This document shows, in pieces, positions 8,262-16,800 of a DNA stretch of 64,000 nucleotides. The stretch is from NCBI RefSeq assembly GCF_030622045.1, contig NZ_CP130886.1, positions 3,919,557 through 3,983,556 on the forward strand, in the 5' to 3' direction. The position numbers and the translations under genes are program-made. Source of the DNA: Planctellipticum variicoloris (GTDB lineage: Bacteria; Planctomycetota; Planctomycetia; Planctomycetales; Planctomycetaceae). Below the pieces are notes generated by a model. The model did not search any database. It was not told the origin of the DNA and saw only the letters and a program-made list of their open reading frames with translations. How positions within the stretch are numbered: the first letter of the stretch is position 1; every line of letters starts with the position of its first letter.

Positions 8262-9752
8262 CTACTTCCCCTTGGATTCGGGGAGTTTTGCCACGAGCGA
8301 CAGGCCGACGCTCAGCTCTTCGAGCTGGAAGTGCGGCCGCAGGAACGCGACGGCCTCATAGCACCCGGGCCGAGCCGGGTCGTCCCGGACGTCGATACGG
8401 GCCTCGCGGAGGGGACGCTTGGCTTTGGATTCAAAGCCGGCGCTCTCCGGATTCGCCAGTGTGTAGTTCTTAATCCAGCGATTGAGCCAGGCTTCGCACT
8501 CCCCTCGCTCCATGAACGACCCGATCTTGTCGCGGGCGATCGCCTTGAGATAGTGGGCGAATCGCGAAACGCACAGGAGATACTGCAACGCCGTCGCCAG
8601 TCGCGCGTTGGCGTTGGCTTCGGGCGTATCGTACTTCTTGGCCTTCTGGCAGGACTGGGTCCCGAAAAACGCCGCGTAATCGGTGTTCTTGCAGTGCAGC
8701 AGCGGGATGAAGCCCAGGTCGCTGAGCTCCTTCTCGCGGCGGTCGCCAATGGCGACTTCCACCGGGCACTTCATGGCGACTTCGCCGTCGTCGGTCTCGA
8801 AATTGTGGACCGGCAAGCCCTGGACGAGCCCCCCTCCCTCGACCCCTCGAATCGTCGCGAGCCATCCATACTTGGCGAAGGACTCGGTCAGACGGGTGCC
8901 CAGGGCGTACGCCGCGTTGCCCCAGAGATACTTCTTATGATCGCGACCGTCGACATCCTCTTCGAAATTGAAGGCTTCGACCGGAACGGTTTCCTTGCCG
9001 TAGGGGAGCCGCATCAGCGTGTGCGGCATGGTCAGGCCGACGTAGCGGGAATCGTCCGATTCACGGAACGACTTCCACTTGGCGTACTGCACGCTGTCGA
9101 ACACCTTCGACAGATCGCGAGGCTTGCCGATATCGGTGAAGGATTCGAGCCCGAACATCTCGGGCGAAGCGGCCGACAGAAACGGCGCGTGGGCCGCCGC
9201 CGCGACTTCCGCGACTCGGTCGAGCAGAGAAATGTCCTGGGGATGCCGGCCGAATTCGTAATCCCCGATCAGGCAGCCGAAGGGATGTCCGCCGAAGACG
9301 TCGTACTCTTCGCCATAGACCTTCTTGAACAGGGCGCTCTGATCGAATTCGGAGGCCTGCTCCAGATCCTTGAGGAGGTCCTTCTTCGAGGCGTTGAGCA
9401 CCTTGATCTTCAGGTCGGTCCCGGTTTCGGACTGGTGGACGAGGTAGCTCAGCCCGCGCCAGCTCCCTTCCAGCTTCTGAAAGTCCTCGTGGTGCATGAC
9501 CACATTGAGCTGCTCGGAAATCTTCTTGTCGATCACCGCCATCCAGGCGTCGATGCTCCGCTGGGCATCCTTGGAGACGACCATCCCCGGCTGCATCTGC
9601 GTCCGTACGAAGGTCTCGATGAGCTGCGCGGCCTGGGACTTCTCCTGCTCGTCGTGGGGACGAATCCCTTCGCGAAAAATCGTCTCCAGGACGCTTTCGG
9701 ATTCCGTCGACTGCCCGGCGGCGGCCGCCGCACTCTGTTCTGCTTCTGCCAT
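8262..9752 (-). CDS. tssC: T6SS sheath protein TssC (VipB)
   Basis: TssC is the large sheath subunit; with TssB it forms the contractile cylinder around the Hcp tube. The ATG at 9752 is preceded by AGGAG eight bases upstream and gives 496 residues, the usual size; an in-frame extension to 9824 is not supported. Conserved blocks are the LEGSWRGLSYLVHQSETG region (about residues 100-117), FGCLIGDYEFG, YVGLTMPHTLMRLPYG and, near the C-terminus, a WLNRWIKNY motif. It lies 73 bases downstream of tssB. The assignment is secure. Confidence 0.97.
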   Translation of the reverse strand: MAEAEQSAAAAAGQSTESESVLETIFREGIRPHDEQEKSQAAQLIETFVRTQMQPGMVVSKDAQRSIDAWMAVIDKKISEQLNVVMHHEDFQKLEGSWRGLSYLVHQSETGTDLKIKVLNASKKDLLKDLEQASEFDQSALFKKVYGEEYDVFGGHPFGCLIGDYEFGRHPQDISLLDRVAEVAAAAHAPFLSAASPEMFGLESFTDIGKPRDLSKVFDSVQYAKWKSFRESDDSRYVGLTMPHTLMRLPYGKETVPVEAFNFEEDVDGRDHKKYLWGNAAYALGTRLTESFAKYGWLATIRGVEGGGLVQGLPVHNFETDDGEVAMKCPVEVAIGDRREKELSDLGFIPLLHCKNTDYAAFFGTQSCQKAKKYDTPEANANARLATALQYLLCVSRFAHYLKAIARDKIGSFMERGECEAWLNRWIKNYTLANPESAGFESKAKRPLREARIDVRDDPARPGCYEAVAFLRPHFQLEELSVGLSLVAKLPESKGK

Positions 9753-9825
9753 GAAACCACTCCTTCTGCTGGGAACGGCGTGTGTGCTGAAATTTCTGCA
9801 ATGACGTCGCGAACGGCGTAACAAT

Positions 9826-10350
9826 CTACGGGGCGGCCGGCGGAGGCGTTTCGGTCCCGAGTTCCTTGGCGAGCGAGGCGCGGAGGTCGCTGTTTGCCAG
9901 GACCTGCTGGAGCAGTTCGTCCAGCTTGTCGTTCCCTTCCAGCCGCGACGAAAGATTCTTCAGGTTTTCCCGCTGTTCCAGGAGCGCCCGGAGCAACGGA
10001 ATCTGCTTGACGACGTTCTCCGGGCTGAAGTCGTCCATGCTCTGAAACTTGAGCTCCACGTTGAGCTTCTGATCGGCCTGCCCCGAGATCGTATCGTCGA
10101 CCTGCATCGCCAGGCGCGGCGCCATGGCGCCAAGGACTTTGTTGAAGTTGTCCCGGTCGATGTCGACGAATTTGCGATCCTTCAGCGCCGGCAGGGACTT
10201 CTCGGGCTTCCCCGAAAAATCTCCCAGGACGCCGACGACGAAGGGAAGCTCCTTCATTTCCATCGCGTCGCCGACATAGACCTCGTACTTGATCTGCACG
10301 CGCGGCGGACGAACGCGATCCAGTTTCTTCTGCAGACTTTCTTTAGCCAT
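9826..10350 (-). CDS. tssB: T6SS sheath protein TssB (VipA)
   Basis: TssB is the small sheath subunit that co-assembles with TssC. The 174-residue protein shows the family core: RVQIKYEVYVGDAMEMKELPF, a VVGVLGDFSG segment, DRKFVDIDRDNFNKVL and ELKFQSMDDFSPENVV. The C-terminal part is a charged helix, the region that is a ClpV or TagJ contact in other systems. An AAGGAT lies about ten bases before the ATG. Gene order tssA-tssB-tssC-hcp is the common one. The 147 bases between tssA and tssB hold no feature I can name. Confidence 0.97.
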   Translation of the reverse strand: MAKESLQKKLDRVRPPRVQIKYEVYVGDAMEMKELPFVVGVLGDFSGKPEKSLPALKDRKFVDIDRDNFNKVLGAMAPRLAMQVDDTISGQADQKLNVELKFQSMDDFSPENVVKQIPLLRALLEQRENLKNLSSRLEGNDKLDELLQQVLANSDLRASLAKELGTETPPPAAP

Positions 10351-10497
10351 GAACGGGGATCCTTCAAGGATTCGCGAGACCGATCTCCGGGGAGGCGAGT
10401 CTCCGGATTCAGGGACTGGGACGCAAAGACTGATCGTCTGAGTTGAGTTACCACAGCGACAGGGTTATCGAAAACAATACGACTGATGGATTTCGAG

Positions 10498-11598
10498 CTA
10501 TTTCGACGAGCCGGAGGGGAGACCCAGAGTTTCTCCGATCTGCTTGACCAGCTTATCGTCTTTCACGAGTTCGGCCAGTACTTCTTCAAAGGGCATGCCG
10601 GCCCACCGGACGGCCCGTCGGACCAGATAGGCCACCGGACTGTGCGGCTCGCTCCGATGGAAGAACTCCGCGGCCTCTTCCAGGCGGGCGATGGCATCGG
10701 AACGACTCCGGATCGGTCCCAATCCAGTCGCGGAGCCGGCATCTGCTGCAGTCGTTGCCACGGCGGCCTCCTGGGCGGTTCCATCGGCGGCAGCGGCAGC
10801 GGCCGGCTCGTTCAGTCCGCCGCGGCGCTTCAGAACCCCATAGACAAAAACCCGGATTTCGTCGATCGAGCGGCGCAGATCCTGCCAGGAAGGCGCCTGA
10901 TCGGCCAGCTTCTGATCGAGCAGCTTTTCGAGCAATGCAATCTCGGCCAGACAGGCATCCATGTCGGCGAGCAGCGTCTGAAAGTAGGCGATCGGCGCAC
11001 CATCGACGGCCGAGTCGAAGAGTTGCCGCTTCTGTTCGCCTTCCGCAGTCCGGCGTTTAAAGCTGTCTTCTTTCTCGTCCTTGCCCTGCGGTGCGACGCG
11101 ACGGAGGTTCCAGAAATTCCAGTTCAGCAATGCTCCGTCGGCCGACGGGGCCAACGGGATCTCGCGGAGCGCCACGGGCATGCGAGCTCCGCCGCCCGCG
11201 GTCGTCAGCCAGCTCAAGGGGGCCGAACGAGTCGCAAGGTCCCCATCTTCCGACAAGGGATGGAGGCCGTCCCAGAACCGGTCGGCCAACTCCCGAATCA
11301 GTCGAAGCCCATCGCGAAACCCTGCGAAGCCATGCTCGCGGACCAGCGCTTCCGTCAACCAGCCGGCGATCAGGAGATCCTTGGTCCGTGTCGCCAGGGC
11401 CTCCGTCGCCAGGTCCACCACCCTGCCCCACTCCGGGGTCTTGTCGGCGCTGGAATCGAGCGGATCCTTTGACGTCTTGCGCAACTGGCTGAGCTCATCC
11501 CAGACCGGATCCCAGCGGAGCGATTCCCCGCAGGGATTGTCGGGCGCGACGGGGGTCAACAGTCGGTCAAAGTCCAGGACAGGACCGGAAGTCGGCAT
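10498..11598 (-). CDS. tssA: T6SS assembly protein TssA (ImpA N-terminal domain)
   Basis: TssA coordinates baseplate docking and tube/sheath growth. The ATG at 11598 gives 366 residues, starting MPTSGPVLDFDRLLTPV. The N-terminal ImpA_N domain is clear: NPCGESLRWDPVWDEL, then ATRTKDLLIAGWLTEALVREHG and FWDGLHPLSEDGDL. The C-terminal part has an Ala-rich linker (about 275-300) and ends in helices with SPVAYLVRRAVRWAGMPFEEVL, typical of the class. Upstream, 276 bases separate it from an IS5-family insertion, so its transcription may now depend on a local promoter rather than on the sigma-factor genes beyond the insertion. No convincing promoter boxes were found there. Confidence 0.94.
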   Translation of the reverse strand: MPTSGPVLDFDRLLTPVAPDNPCGESLRWDPVWDELSQLRKTSKDPLDSSADKTPEWGRVVDLATEALATRTKDLLIAGWLTEALVREHGFAGFRDGLRLIRELADRFWDGLHPLSEDGDLATRSAPLSWLTTAGGGARMPVALREIPLAPSADGALLNWNFWNLRRVAPQGKDEKEDSFKRRTAEGEQKRQLFDSAVDGAPIAYFQTLLADMDACLAEIALLEKLLDQKLADQAPSWQDLRRSIDEIRVFVYGVLKRRGGLNEPAAAAAADGTAQEAAVATTAADAGSATGLGPIRSRSDAIARLEEAAEFFHRSEPHSPVAYLVRRAVRWAGMPFEEVLAELVKDDKLVKQIGETLGLPSGSSK

Positions 11599-11870
11599 TG
11601 GGTTTCCGTTTATGATCGGGAGGCGACCGGGAGTTTGAGCCGGTTTTGCGGACAGTCGAAGTTTAGTTCGAAAATACCGAGTCACGGCGTGCGGCGGAGC
11701 AGAATTGCTCAGGGCCGAATCGACAAATGCTGAGTCTGAGTGTGCGGATTGTAAGGACTGTCGGGCTGGCGAGAAACCGCCGAATGCGCCGATTTCAGGA
11801 CACGTAGTAATTCCACCGATTGGAACAGGTCGAGCGCTGGCAGAACTCTCCGATGATCGAAATGGGGCGG

Positions 11871-11874
11871 CTAG
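11871..11874. repeat. Target-site duplication CTAG, left copy
   Basis: CTAG directly abuts the left end of the insertion sequence and is repeated at 12755-12758 at the right end. A 4-base duplication of the YTAR type is typical of IS5-family elements. Because CTAG is palindromic, a chance match cannot be fully excluded. Confidence 0.75.
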
Positions 11875-11889
11875 GGCGTGTGGACATTC
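11875..11889 (+). repeat. IS left terminal inverted repeat
   Basis: Fifteen bases, GGCGTGTGGACATTC, identical to the reverse complement of 12740-12754. The transposase stop codon (11888-11890) overlaps the inner end of this repeat. Confidence 0.9.
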
Positions 11890-12687
11890 ATAGGACATCG
11901 ACCATGAGCGCCGCCAGCCAGACGAAGCCGGCGAAGTTTTCGAGGGTCTTTTCGTAACGTGTGGCCACGCGGCGAAACTGTTTGATGCGGTTGAAGAAGC
12001 GTTCCACCTGGTTGCGGTGTTTGTAGCGCTGCTTGTCGTAGCGCTTCCTGGTCTTGCGGTTCTTGTGGGGCTTGATGCAGGCTTTCGCCTGCAGTTTCCG
12101 GATCTGGTCTCGCGTTTCATCTCCGTCGTAGGCCGTATCTGCGATCACGTGTTCGATTTGTCCGGGTTCGAACGATTCGAGCAGCGCGCGGCCATGAGGG
12201 CCGTCTCCGTCCTGCCCGGGACTCAGGTGCATGGCCGCCAGATGTCCGTTCTTTTCCACCGCCGCGTGGATTTTGGTGTTCAGACCTCCGCGAGAGCGGC
12301 CAACGCCGCGACGGCGGTCCGCGTCTTCTTTTTTTCCTCCGCTTCGCGTCGGCCGCCAACGGCGGCCAGATGGACCTTGATCGATGTCGAATCGAGTTGC
12401 AGTTCCTCAAGATCGAGTTCGCCGAGCTCCCGGACGACGGCCTCCCAGACCCCGTTCTCGCACCAGCGATCAAACCGCCGCCAGACGGAGTTCCAGTTGC
12501 CAAAACGCTCCGGCAGATCGCGCCAGGGCACTCCCGTTTTGGCCACGTACAAAACGGCGTCCACGAACAGCCGATTGTCCTCCCCGGACCGGCCGGGATC
12601 GCCCGGCTTTCCAGGAAGCAAATTCCGGATACGATCCCATTGTTCATCCGTGAGAGCATGTCGCGGCGGCACTGCGAGGTCCTCCAT
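11888..12687 (-). CDS. IS5-family transposase, made by -1 programmed frameshift
   Basis: The transposase is encoded in two frames. The upstream frame runs from an ATG at 12687 (or a TTG at 12699) to a TGA at 12280-12282. The downstream frame, shifted by -1, is open from the slip site to 11888. A run of seven A residues on the minus strand (12329-12335) is the likely slippery site. The fused product, about 266 residues, has the DDE triad: Asp in [11 protein letters not shown], Asp in [14 protein letters not shown] and Glu in [16 protein letters not shown]. The shifted frame also contains [13 protein letters not shown], a family signature. Both halves look intact, so the element may be active. 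Confidence 0.88.
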
Positions 12688-12739
12688 GACCAGTTTCAAG
12701 CCGCAAGATCATTGCAATTCCAGGAAATCTCCGAAAGAG

Positions 12740-12754
12740 GAATGTCCACACGCC
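12740..12754 (-). repeat. IS right terminal inverted repeat
   Basis: Perfect 15-base partner of 11875-11889 at the transposase-start side of the insertion sequence, followed immediately by the CTAG duplication at 12755-12758. Confidence 0.9.
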
Positions 12755-13465
12755 CTAGTCGGGAGCCTCGTCGAGCGAGGATGCTCGCAAGCTCTTTCCC
12801 ATCTGCTCCAGAGCACGGGCGTGCATGCGGCTCGCCCAACTTTTGCTGATGCCGAGCCGATTGGCCGCCTCCTGCAAGGTTCTGTCCTCATAGTACACGG
12901 CCCGAATGAGCGCAGCCGCGTCGGGGGGGAGCCGTTCCATCGCGTCCCGGAGCTTGACGCTGGTTTCCTGCTGAACCAGGCCCGACCAGGGCGCCTCGGC
13001 GGACTGGTCGGGAACTTCCACCGCGCCGCCGGGTTCGTCGGCCGCGGCGAAGTAAACCACAGCCAGCGAACTGGCCAATCGCGTAAACCAGCTCGCTTCG
13101 GCCGCCAGCGATTCCTGTCCGGCGGCGGCAGCCGGCTCGCCCGCGGCGGCCTGTATGACTTCATCGGACATCTGCTCGTAGCGAGTTTCCGGACTGCGGG
13201 CCGCCCGGAACCACATCAGCTTGTTCACGCCGTCGAAGATCGCGCCGCGAATCCGGTAGAAAGCGAATGTGGAAAACTTGGTCCCCTGCCCTGGATCGAA
13301 ATCGCGGGCGGCCTGCAGGAGACCGACCTGGCCATAACTGATCAGGTCGTCGGTTTCGATCCACGCCGGTGTGCGGGAACGAAGCTGCATGGCCAGATGG
13401 CGAACCAGCCCCTGACAGTCGAGGACCATCTGGTCGCGTTCGGTGGCGGCGAGGGGCTCGTCCAT
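12755..13465 (-). CDS. Sigma-70 family sigma factor (FliA/SigB-like)
   Basis: The ATG at 13465 overlaps the TAA of the preceding gene (TAATG), giving 236 residues. Region 2 is clear: a DLISYGQVGLLQAARDFD helix, then KFSTFAFYRIRGAIFDG. Region 4 has ERLPPDAAALIRAVYYEDRT with the helix-turn-helix LQEAANRLGISKSWASRMHARAL. Region 3 is poorly conserved. This architecture suits alternative sigma factors of the FliA/WhiG/SigB group. It is translationally coupled to an unknown 128-residue protein. Its place inside the T6SS operon suggests it directs T6SS transcription, which is inferred. An IS5-type element has inserted exactly at its stop codon without changing it. Confidence 0.9.
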   Translation of the reverse strand: MDEPLAATERDQMVLDCQGLVRHLAMQLRSRTPAWIETDDLISYGQVGLLQAARDFDPGQGTKFSTFAFYRIRGAIFDGVNKLMWFRAARSPETRYEQMSDEVIQAAAGEPAAAAGQESLAAEASWFTRLASSLAVVYFAAADEPGGAVEVPDQSAEAPWSGLVQQETSVKLRDAMERLPPDAAALIRAVYYEDRTLQEAANRLGISKSWASRMHARALEQMGKSLRASSLDEAPD

Positions 13466-13851
13466 TACTTCACCGCCGCATGCAGCCGGTCCCAGAGTGC
13501 GCTGAGCCGGGCGTGAGTTTCGGGGTTCTCGTAGAGTGTCCGCGCCACACGATCCGCGGCGATGTTGAGCTGCTCGACGGTCTTCCAGGCGCCGCCGAGC
13601 TGGCGGCGAAACGCCGTACGGACCAGCTCGACCATCACCGGTTCGAAGGCAAAAGGAGCGTCCGGGAATCGGCGGGCGACTTCCAGCAGCGGCTCCAGGT
13701 CGCCCGGTTCGACTCCCGGTTCCAGAGAATACATGGTCGCCGTCTGCTTGAGAACCTCTTCGAGGACGCGGCGGGAGGTGGAGTCGCCGGTCCGAAACGG
13801 GACAGGACGATCGCCGGCGTCGCCGGCGGACGATTGAGCGGAACTGGCCAT
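13465..13851 (-). CDS. Unknown 128-aa protein coupled to the sigma factor
   Basis: The product is mostly helical and hydrophilic, with a Ser/Asp-rich N-terminal 25 residues and a core containing RRVLEEVLKQTATMYSLEPG and FAFEPVMVELVRTAFRRQLG. It has no signal peptide or membrane segment. I recognise no family. Its stop overlaps the sigma-factor start by one base, and the WD40 gene ends 45 bases upstream, so all three are probably co-transcribed. The tight coupling suggests a partner of the sigma factor, for example an anti-sigma or co-factor, but nothing in the sequence proves this. Confidence 0.7.
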   Translation of the reverse strand: MASSAQSSAGDAGDRPVPFRTGDSTSRRVLEEVLKQTATMYSLEPGVEPGDLEPLLEVARRFPDAPFAFEPVMVELVRTAFRRQLGGAWKTVEQLNIAADRVARTLYENPETHARLSALWDRLHAAVK

Positions 13852-13896
13852 CGAGTGCTCCAGCGGGAATGCGGCTTCGCCGTGTCAACGAGCGGA

Positions 13897-16800
13897 CTAC
13901 TCGACGGCGCCGATTCGGAGGTCATAGACATCTTTAAGGAGGTTGACGGTTTCGAACTGATCGGGGAACTGCTGCCGGTTGGCGGCGTACTGCTGATCGA
14001 TCTTCAGGGCCAGATCGCGGACCACGCGGGTCTGAGGCAGAGCCTGTTCGAGGACCGAAATCAGGCGGGAATCCTTCGGCGGAGCTCCAGGCCCCCGCCA
14101 GTTTGAGACCGCGATCCCCAGATGTGGCGCCCGCGGCCAGATGTCCCGCGCCTCCAGACTTTCCGTCTTCTGTTCGAGATCGAGAAAGATGAGATGCGAG
14201 CCGTAGCTGCGGCTCAAGTTCTCTTCGAGAATCCGCCCCGTGATGGCGCGGTCCGAAGTTCCAAACGCAAAATTGTCGTCTGTCAACGTGATCTGCCCCT
14301 GGTAGTAGACCATCACGATGGATTGCGGGCCGCTCTTGACCCCGCGAGAGAGGTTGCTGAGCATCGTCCCGACCAGTTCGCGCAGCCGATTCTGCACGGC
14401 CGCGGGCGTGGCGTTGAGTCCGTCGTGGACGTGGATCCGCGAAAACCCGTCGGACGTCCAGACTTCCTGCGACGTCTGCTGGTGCGATCGCGGCTGTGCG
14501 CGGAGCGCCCCCTCGAGCAGCGCCGAACGAGCGCGGGTCCGCATCTGCTCGGCGTCGCCGACCCCGAGCAGCAGGACATAGAGCTCCTGCTCGCGTTCCG
14601 GAGCTGAGCAATCGATTTCGAGCGTGTTGGTGCAGCCCAGTTCCGCGGCGATTCGCCCCTCGGAACGAAACACTTCCACGCTGATCCGGTTATTCTTCGG
14701 CAGGTTGAAGACCACATCCGCTTCAAACAGGCCGACATTGGGCTGCCTGGCGTCCTGGACAATGTGCACCGTCGGCAGCTTAAAGCTGTTGACCCAGATC
14801 CGGGCGGCCAGATGACCGTCGAGCTGGTCCTTGCCGCGGGCGACGACCCGTCCGCGCAAGCGCATTCGAGAACTCGGCGCTGCCTGGTTAAAGCGACCCG
14901 AGCCGTCGTTCTTCCGCTGCGGCTGCAGGTCGCCAATACTGAGGATCTCCACCGAAATCGTCTCCGGCACATACGCCACCGTAAAAGTCTGCTTTTCGCT
15001 GAACCCTCCGGCGTTGTGCGCGGAAAGTTCGATCTCATTGACGCCTTCCACGAGATCGATCCGTTCGACAGCCGCCGAACCGTCGATCGAGACATCGTCG
15101 GCGGCAATCACGCGCGGCTCGGATTTGCCGCCGCTGGAGCGAACTTGAAGCTGGACAGTCGCAGGGACCGCCGACTTGACCGCATAGCGAATCTCCAGCC
15201 GGCTGGAGTTGACGGTGAGCGTTGAAGCCGACGGAACTGGCGCCATCAGAGTCAGAATTGGCGGCTTCTCGGCCGGTCGTTCGACGCGAACTTTGTGGAC
15301 GGCAGGAACCAGCGACACCCCCTCTTCGTTCGTCGCGGTAATGCGGATCGCATGCTCCCCTTCCGCCAGACCGATCTGCGGAGCATGCAGCAGCCATTCG
15401 CCGGGAGTCCCCGGGGCCGGGGCCAGCGTAAAATTCGTCAACTCGCCAACCTCGTCAATCTGCAGCCTGACGGCTGTCACGGGCAGGGCCGACCGAATCC
15501 GGCAGGTCAGGTCGAGCGGCTTTCCAACGAGACCATTCTCCGCGATGATCTGAGCGATCTCCGGCGGGCGACGGAACTCCAGGTCCATCGACTGGCTCAT
15601 AGGAGCCTGGCCGCCGTCATTTTCCAGACGCAGCGTCACCACGTTGCGCCCCCCGGCCAACGGCATGCTGGCGGTCAGGCGATGCTCGCCCGGCCGGGAC
15701 TGATCGATCTGCACCATCGCGCCGTCGACGACGGTTTCGTTGATGCGGAGAACGACCCGGTACGGCAGCTCGATCCGTCCCCGCAGCACGGCGGAAACGA
15801 CCGCCGTCGGTTCGTGATAACCGGTATAGAAGACCAGCGGAGCCGCCTTAGTCCCATTCGGCAAATCTTGAAGCGGCGCCGCCGTCGCGTCGAATGCTGC
15901 GATCGTCGGGAGCGGTGGTTCGAAGGCGACGAACAGCCGCTTCTCATCGGACGCCGTTTCCACGGCAGATTGAACAACGAGCATCTGCTGCCCGGGGCGG
16001 AGCGTCAGGGTCTCGTCGAATGGGAACTCCCGGACGGTCGCCGCCGTGAAACCCGTCAGATCGCGAATCCCTTCCGCGGTCGTGAGCCGGGCCCGGTCGA
16101 TATTTCCCTGTGCCGTAATCCGGCCTCGAATGCGAATTCGTGGCCAGACCGTGCGATATCGGGCTTCGGACTGCTCCAACGTGAGCGGCTCGCCGTTCTC
16201 CGGCACCGCAGCGACCTCCGTCACCTCGATGCGCGGCGCCATCGGCGGCGCCGCCCGCCGGGCAAAGCTCGCCAGTCGCGCCGTTTCCAGGTAGCGGTCT
16301 TCAGCGGGTACCGTCGCATTCCACGCAACGAGCTCCAGGCGATTCTCACCCGGTTCGATCAGCAGTTTTTCGGAAATCTTCAGCGGCTCGCGAGTCTGCC
16401 ACGAGCGGACGACGGTCTGCTCGTCCTGGCCGGGCTTCTGCAGCAGGAGCTGGACTTCGACCGGCTCAGAACCGGGAGTCACCGTGGCCTCGACCGAGAT
16501 GTCTCCCGTCTTGAGCTCGTCCTTCCAGGGAGGCTCCCAGTCGATGACCGGGCCGGCGGGGCGATAGAGCACGTGGTCGATGCGGGAGACCTGCCGATCC
16601 GGCGTCCGCAGGCGAACAGTCAGTCGGTGCACGCCGCGTCGCCACGCAATCCGCGACAAGTCGGCAGTCCATTCCTGATTGGCCCCGTTCTGCAGCGCCA
16701 TCGGATCCGCGTCGTCGACGGCGACCGTGACGCCGAGCAGCCGACGCTCCGAAACTCCGCGCACCTCGGCCACCAGCTCAATGTCGCCCGTGCTGAACTG

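Larger units (their letters stand above)
11875..12754 (-). mobile_element. IS5-family (IS427-type) insertion sequence, 880 bp
   Basis: The element is bounded by perfect 15-base terminal inverted repeats (11875-11889 and 12740-12754, reading GGCGTGTGGACATTC inward) and flanked by CTAG duplications. It carries one transposase split into two frames. It sits between the sigma-factor gene and tssA. The sigma gene's TAG stop lies within the right CTAG copy, so the insertion left that gene intact while separating it from tssA. Intact ends and an intact DDE reading frame suggest a recent insertion. Confidence 0.92.

Noticed and set aside
10498-12120. A tssA reading extended to 540 residues, into the insertion sequence
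   Set aside because: TssA homology begins at the ATG at 11598. The added part is out-of-frame transposase sequence.
12755-13888. A 377-residue version of the sigma factor
   Set aside because: The extra N-terminal part overlaps the 128-aa gene in another frame and has no sigma homology. The TAATG overlap at 13465 gives the natural start.
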